From contig MU385714.1 in NCBI GenBank assembly GCA_022497155.1, positions 1,116,001-1,180,000 of the forward strand: a stretch of 64,000 bases of DNA. The letters are read 5' to 3'. This stretch comes from Whalleya microplaca (taxonomy: Eukaryota > Ascomycota > Sordariomycetes > Xylariales > Xylariaceae). This document shows positions 59,688 to 64,000 of this stretch, one piece after another (positions within the stretch are counted from its first letter, which is position 1; the number at the start of each line of letters is the position of its first letter). Below the pieces are notes generated by a model that made no database searches, was not told the origin of the DNA, and worked only from the letters and a program-made list of their open reading frames with translations. The position numbers were made by a program, and so were the translations under genes.

Positions 59688-61415
59688 AAATTTTCTAAGG
59701 CATCCGGATCAGATTGGCCTGTGTAACTATTCATATGCATGCTCATGTCTATGCTGTAAATCAGCGTATTGTCGTTTTACTATTTACCCATTTGAACTAG
59801 GAAACTGATACGTAATCTCAGGCTATCCGCCTTCTTGCGTAGCCGGTTTTGAATGCTGCTTCCCTGTGCACGTCGACTGAGCCGCCTGGCTGTCCATGAT
59901 CAGATAGATCTATTAGATAGCCCTGTATAACAAGCAGCTAGGCTTCTTCAATCGTCCAATGATTTGGCTATAATGGTGGGCCATACTGAGGTCGTATCCG
60001 TATCTACCAAGTGCTCGATTGATGGGCTTGAAATGCGGGGACAGCATAGGGTGGGAGATCATGTCTGACGTTGCGGCACGGCAGCATGGGTGTTGGGTAG
60101 GCGTCTGTTTCCGGATCTCCAAAAGGGACTTCCATGATGCTTCTAGGGCCGTCGATCATACGTCTTTCCTTCTCAAGTGTCAAAATACCCATTCTCCATT
60201 ATGCTCAAGATATTGAAGAGAACGACATGATTATTCGAACTTTACAACAATCGTGCCCGTTAGAGCTGTCGTCCACCAGACACTAGTCGATATTTTCTTA
60301 TAGTTGGCTGTGCGATTCTAGTAGTCCGATTAGGGAGCCCTTCGAGTTCATGAGTGGTTTCTGGTATATTAGATGTAGACCGCAGAGTAGAAAGCGGATG
60401 GGAATGGCCCCAGAAGTGGCCGTCGATCAAATCATACCGCGGCAGCGCGGTTAGCAAGTATGTTTCTGTAAAGTACTTATCATTCGTCCCTAGCCACACA
60501 CCTAGAAACCGGGACGTTTCGCATGAGTGCGATTAAGGTATAGCGCATTTACACAACTTTCTTCTACAAATTAGGTATACCATCGATTCTTATCCATTGT
60601 CTATACTTGTAAACAAGCTAGAGGGTGGCGAGGCGGCTTGGAAGAATCACCCTTGATCCCTCGCTCTCCGTTATGGCATAATACGCCTCTTGAAAGTACC
60701 CCAATAGCCTGAATCGCATCTGGTTTCCGCCCCGGTTTGAGGGTTAGAATGAACCCCCTCGAGTAGGCGGTGTCTGTTTACCTCTACTTCTTCGTTGGCG
60801 GAGACCTTTGGGGCGTCTCGTGTTCTGGCCGCAAATGTAAGGGCCCGCGGAGGCGAGTCTGTTCTTGGGGTGTATATTGGCACGTTCGTAAAAGACCCGA
60901 TAGTATTTTTCTCCACGCGCTTCGGCTCTCAAATATTTAAAGAACGGGCAGAAGAAGAAAAAAAGAAGAAGAAAAAGGTGGGAGAGAGAAAACATATGGA
61001 CTTAAATAGTTGACCTTCAGAAAACTGACAAAAAAGCAAGCACTCTGAGGCGGCCTATTAGGGACTTACGCGCCCAGGACCCGAAAGATTGGACATTCCA
61101 ACCTTATCTCGCCGTCAAGTTACCACTCGGCCATTGGGCCTCGCAGCTCAGGCTGGGAGGGAGGTGTCTTGTTTTAAAATATAACCCTTCCCGGCCCAAG
61201 GTCTTAGTAAGGGCGCAACCGCGTTTCCTGGAATATTTGAGCAATCCAGACCCACCAACACACACGCTCTATATGTGGTTCTTCGGCCGTCAAATTTAGT
61301 CCGGTTCTGAGCAGCACCGAAAGATCAAGTCTACCAATGGTGGAATGCAAGATCTTACCAATGATATCCCTGAATGCTGGTATATACTAAGCATTTCCTC
61401 GCCTTCCTCTCGATC
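59688..61415. other. Intergenic region, no gene recognised
   Basis: About 1.7 kb between the thiolase and the rhodopsin-domain gene. An A/G-rich microsatellite-like stretch (AAGAAGAAAAAAAGAAG) is at about 60950-60975. The right end probably holds the promoter of the next gene. No RNA or protein gene is recognised. Confidence 0.55.
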
Positions 61416-62700
61416 ATGTCAGGCCTAGGGCCATCCGACAGTGACAGGACACCCGATTATCGAGGGCCGGCCCTCCTGGCGGTGTCAGTGACGACGACCG
61501 TCCTTGCCTTCGCAACCTGTGTCCTTCGATACTGTGTCAAGACAAGAACCAACCGCACCGTGGCATGGGACGACTACTCTATCGGGCTTGCGATGGTAGG
61601 TAGACACCATATCCTTTGGTCGACTTGAATAAGATGCTTATTGTCTATAAATAGATACTTGGTTTGGTGGGAGTCATCTTTACAATTGTTGGGAGTGTTG
61701 GTCAGGGGCAACTCGAGGTGGCTTTGCAGTTCGACTTTCTTGCCCAGCCATGGCTTAATATGGCTCTTACCGTCAGCACGGTTTCTACATGTCTGTCTGT
61801 CCTCAGCCTCGACTCCAGAGTTGGAATATGGAGAGTTGCATTAGACATTCAGATCATCCCCCTTCTGTTGGTGAATCTGGCCTTTGCTTTCGCCATATTA
61901 CTCCAGTGCCGGCCTTTGGAGAGACTGTGGAAGCCATCAATACCTGGAGAATGCTGGAGCCTTAGCATACGACAGAATTTGGGGTACTTCCAAGGAGGTA
62001 GATTCGCCCTGGGACCATGGATTGGAACGTCGTTGCTAAGATGCGTCTAGCCTTTGCCGTTTTTTCTCAACTGTCTATCGCGCTATTCACTATCATGGTC
62101 ATCCAGAATCTACGAACCTCGCACGACCTACGATGGCCATTTTACATGATTTCTAGTACGAGTATTGTGTAAGATACCGTCTTTCAAGATATAGTCGGTA
62201 ACTTCAACTAACAGCCTACTAGCATTGCTATGCTCACTGTTGTAAGAACATACAACATTTCGTTAATACGTTCCGGCAACCAACTCGAGTTTCAGATAAT
62301 CGCTACAATCCTGGCTGTATTGGAACAGAATCTTGGTATATTCGCCGCGAATATATTGCCTATTGCTTCATTGTGTTCGAAGACCATTCGCCCAATCGGC
62401 CAGGCACTGACCGAGGCCGAGAGCGACAGAGACAGAGACATCGATGCTGTATCAATATCAAGCAAAGGATCGAGAAAGCAAATTAATGGATCCGAAGTCC
62501 ATGCTGAGAATTCCCCACGAGCTGTCGGCGATGAAGGATTGGTTCACAGGTCGGGTGGGGGCAATTGGCCAATGGGTATTATGAAAACTGTCAGTATCGA
62601 GGTGGTCAAGGAGAATGTATCGGGCCTAGAGCATGGAATGGACATATCACAAAGTAGAAGGGTGAGTTCCCAGGAGGACTGGGACAGGTATCTGCAATGA
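61416..62700 (+). CDS. Fungal rhodopsin-domain seven-TM membrane protein
   Basis: Four exons (61416-61595, 61655-61997, 62051-62168, 62223-62700) total 1119 nt and 372 aa with matching phases. The N-terminus YRGPALLAVSVTTTVLAFAT (TM1), then WDDYSIGLAM and CRPLERLWKPSIPGECWSLS, RQNLGYFQGAFAVFSQLSIA and VVRTYNI are the typical landmarks of the fungal 'rhodopsin domain' family (Pth11-like/SAT4-like integral membrane proteins). The junction at 61997/62051 matters: it restores the conserved YFQGAF, whereas reading through stops soon after. The cytosolic tail from about residue 275 is charged and Ser-rich. Members are plasma-membrane proteins often linked to surface sensing; retinal binding is not expected and there is no CFEM domain here. 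The exact role is unknown. Confidence 0.85.
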
Positions 62701-62833
62701 GCCATCTGTCTATGACGTTCTTTGAGGTCCAACATCACAATTTCAGGGTGCGTTGTATGATAACCAGGTGTATAGATAGATGATACCCTTGGTAGGCACT
62801 TTGCCTGCTTGCTGATCCCTATGAAAATCCCGA

Positions 62834-63700
62834 TCATTTCTTTACCCTTTTTTCACTCCAACATGCCTGACCATCAGCAGATCGGTGAAAGTAAAGAAGG
62901 ATCTGGGGCACGATTTGGAGCTTCAACGTCCGTGTCTCACGGTCCCAAGCCTTGATGTCGAAGGTACCACCCCAGTCAGGAATACCAGCCTGGATAAAAT
63001 AGTGAAGGCGACTGATACTGATATAGTTTCTCCTTTGGTATCTATTAAGCTTGTCCTGCTCCTCCTTTGTGAATGGCCGCACCGCGTATCGTGGAAGTGT
63101 TGGTCTGAGATGCGAGATACTGCTGTCTGTACTGTCACCGCAATTGAAACAAAGGCTGATCGGCGCCCCAAACGTGATGTGCAGCGTCTGCAAGTTCTTC
63201 AAGAAATTCAACGTTTGTATGAACCCCGAGAACATGAATCCACCAAAGACAGAGAGATTCTGTATCTTTGCTGCAAAATCTTTGTAGGTCTCGATCTGGC
63301 GAGATAACAGTCTTAAATCGTGAGCAGTAATGTGCAGGATATCTAAGTCCGGCTGGAAGTCTCGACATGCGACTTCGCATCCTGCCACTGATGAATAGCG
63401 TAGTGTAGTATGCGCCTTTGCGAAGTAGCATGCCTCTCTACATACGTGCATGAGTCTCGGATAGCCCGTGTCGACTTTAGGAAGATCCTGTGTAACTGAT
63501 GAGATTTCGTCCGGGAAGGTCAGAATGTGCACTTCCGGTATATCGGTCGGTAGCGCAAAACCCCATATCATTAGCCTGAGCTCCGGGGGAAGGAAGGCGA
63601 AGCGAGGGAATCGGCGTGCTTCAATTGGCGCATACTTGGTCGGTAGGCTGGCGGATGGCTGTTGCTCAGTAGTCGAGTCAGTATTTGGTTGTTCAGCCAT
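62834..63700 (-). CDS. 2EXR-domain protein, function unknown
   Basis: A single exon of 288 aa starts at ATG 63700 (MAEQPNTDSTTEQQPSAS), after a disordered leader. The 2EXR motif is FPRFAFLPPELRLMIWGFAL (about residues 31-50), followed by PRLMHVCREACYFAKAH, the standard partner helix of this very large fungal family. The rest holds a DILHITAHDLRLL segment and ends with a basic SEKRVKK. 2EXR proteins are F-box-like in look but have no agreed function. The gene is convergent with the rhodopsin-domain gene, with only 133 bp between stop codons. Confidence 0.85.
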   Translation of the reverse strand: MAEQPNTDSTTEQQPSASLPTKYAPIEARRFPRFAFLPPELRLMIWGFALPTDIPEVHILTFPDEISSVTQDLPKVDTGYPRLMHVCREACYFAKAHTTLRYSSVAGCEVACRDFQPDLDILHITAHDLRLLSRQIETYKDFAAKIQNLSVFGGFMFSGFIQTLNFLKNLQTLHITFGAPISLCFNCGDSTDSSISHLRPTLPRYAVRPFTKEEQDKLNRYQRRNYISISRLHYFIQAGIPDWGGTFDIKAWDRETRTLKLQIVPQILLYFHRSADGQACWSEKRVKK

Positions 63701-64000
63701 GATGACAGTGAGGCATGAACGGTCAAAGTCGAACAAGCTTTATTCGCAATTCCGAGTTCTGTAAGTGGTGTCTTGCGAAATAATAATATCCTTGTCAAGT
63801 ACCGCACTAAATCATCTGTGGCAATCCGACAAGAACACAGACTGGAGGCTTGAGCCGAGGATTTACCGCACGCTAGACCTATTCCAATTGGCCTTGTGAC
63901 ACACTGTAGTAGCAGCTGTCCACCCAATTGTGAAGTACCTAGTTTAAGCGTCTTGCATACAAAACAAGGGGGATTTATTCCGTAGCTAGGTAGCTAGCTT
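63701..64000. other. Upstream region of the 2EXR gene to window end
   Basis: The 300 bp upstream of the minus-strand 2EXR gene is presumably its promoter. No other gene is visible before the edge. The end shows a TAGCTAGGTAGCTAGC short repeat. Confidence 0.5.

Noticed and set aside
61982..62062. Apparent frameshift in the rhodopsin-domain gene after YFQGG
   Set aside because: An intron at 61998-62050 with a GCTAAG branch-like site restores the conserved YFQGAF and keeps phase with the later exons, so the gene looks intact.

Overview
The window looks like a chromosome segment of a filamentous ascomycete (Pezizomycotina, probably Sordariomycetes; the class is inferred only from protein style and intron structure). 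Genes carry short GT..AG introns of about 45-110 nt, often with a CTAAC/CTGAC-like branch point, and the content is typically fungal: a Zn2Cys6 regulator, an AA9 cellulose monooxygenase, a fungal rhodopsin-domain membrane protein, a 2EXR protein and an AIM6-like protein. No bacterial signals, tRNA, rRNA or CRISPR were seen.

Layout. 1-13.6 kb is a gene-dense housekeeping block: a GT8 glycosyltransferase cut by the left edge, a Thr-rich membrane protein, AP-2 adaptor alpha (seven exons, one of 14 nt), a mitochondrial NDUFAF5-type methyltransferase, a protein with about sixteen C2H2 fingers, and Arp2/3 subunit p16 (ARC15). From 13.6 to 37.6 kb comes a 24-kb stretch with no recognisable gene, largely AT-rich and stop-dense, most simply a decayed (possibly RIP-mutated) repeat block; the only coding-like item is a small ORF near 26.9 kb. 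At its right edge sit two genes that look damaged or incompletely resolved: a secreted cysteine-containing protein (37.6-38.5 kb) and an AIM6-like phosphodiesterase-fold protein with no visible start (38.7-39.6 kb).

42.7-49 kb returns to housekeeping genes: a small one-TM protein directly in front of a mitochondrial phosphate carrier (the two could be spliced together), the RQC1/TCF25 ribosome-quality-control factor, and the copper chaperone ATX1. About 1.2 kb beyond ATX1 lies an AA9 lytic polysaccharide monooxygenase, a copper enzyme. Between it and a Zn2Cys6 transcription factor sits a 781-bp miniature LTR element with two identical 117-bp repeats and a flanking CAAT duplication: a TRIM-like non-autonomous retrotransposon and the clearest mobile element here. 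The right end holds an SCP2-type thiolase (with a 54-nt stop-free intron), a seven-TM rhodopsin-domain protein and a convergent 2EXR protein.

No gene cluster with an obvious shared pathway was found. Exon boundaries were read by hand from splice signals, phase and family conservation; they are internally consistent (total coding length divisible by three) for AP-2 alpha, NDUFAF5, the C2H2 protein, ARC15, the phosphate carrier, ATX1, AA9, the Zn2Cys6 factor, the thiolase, the rhodopsin protein and the Thr-rich membrane protein.
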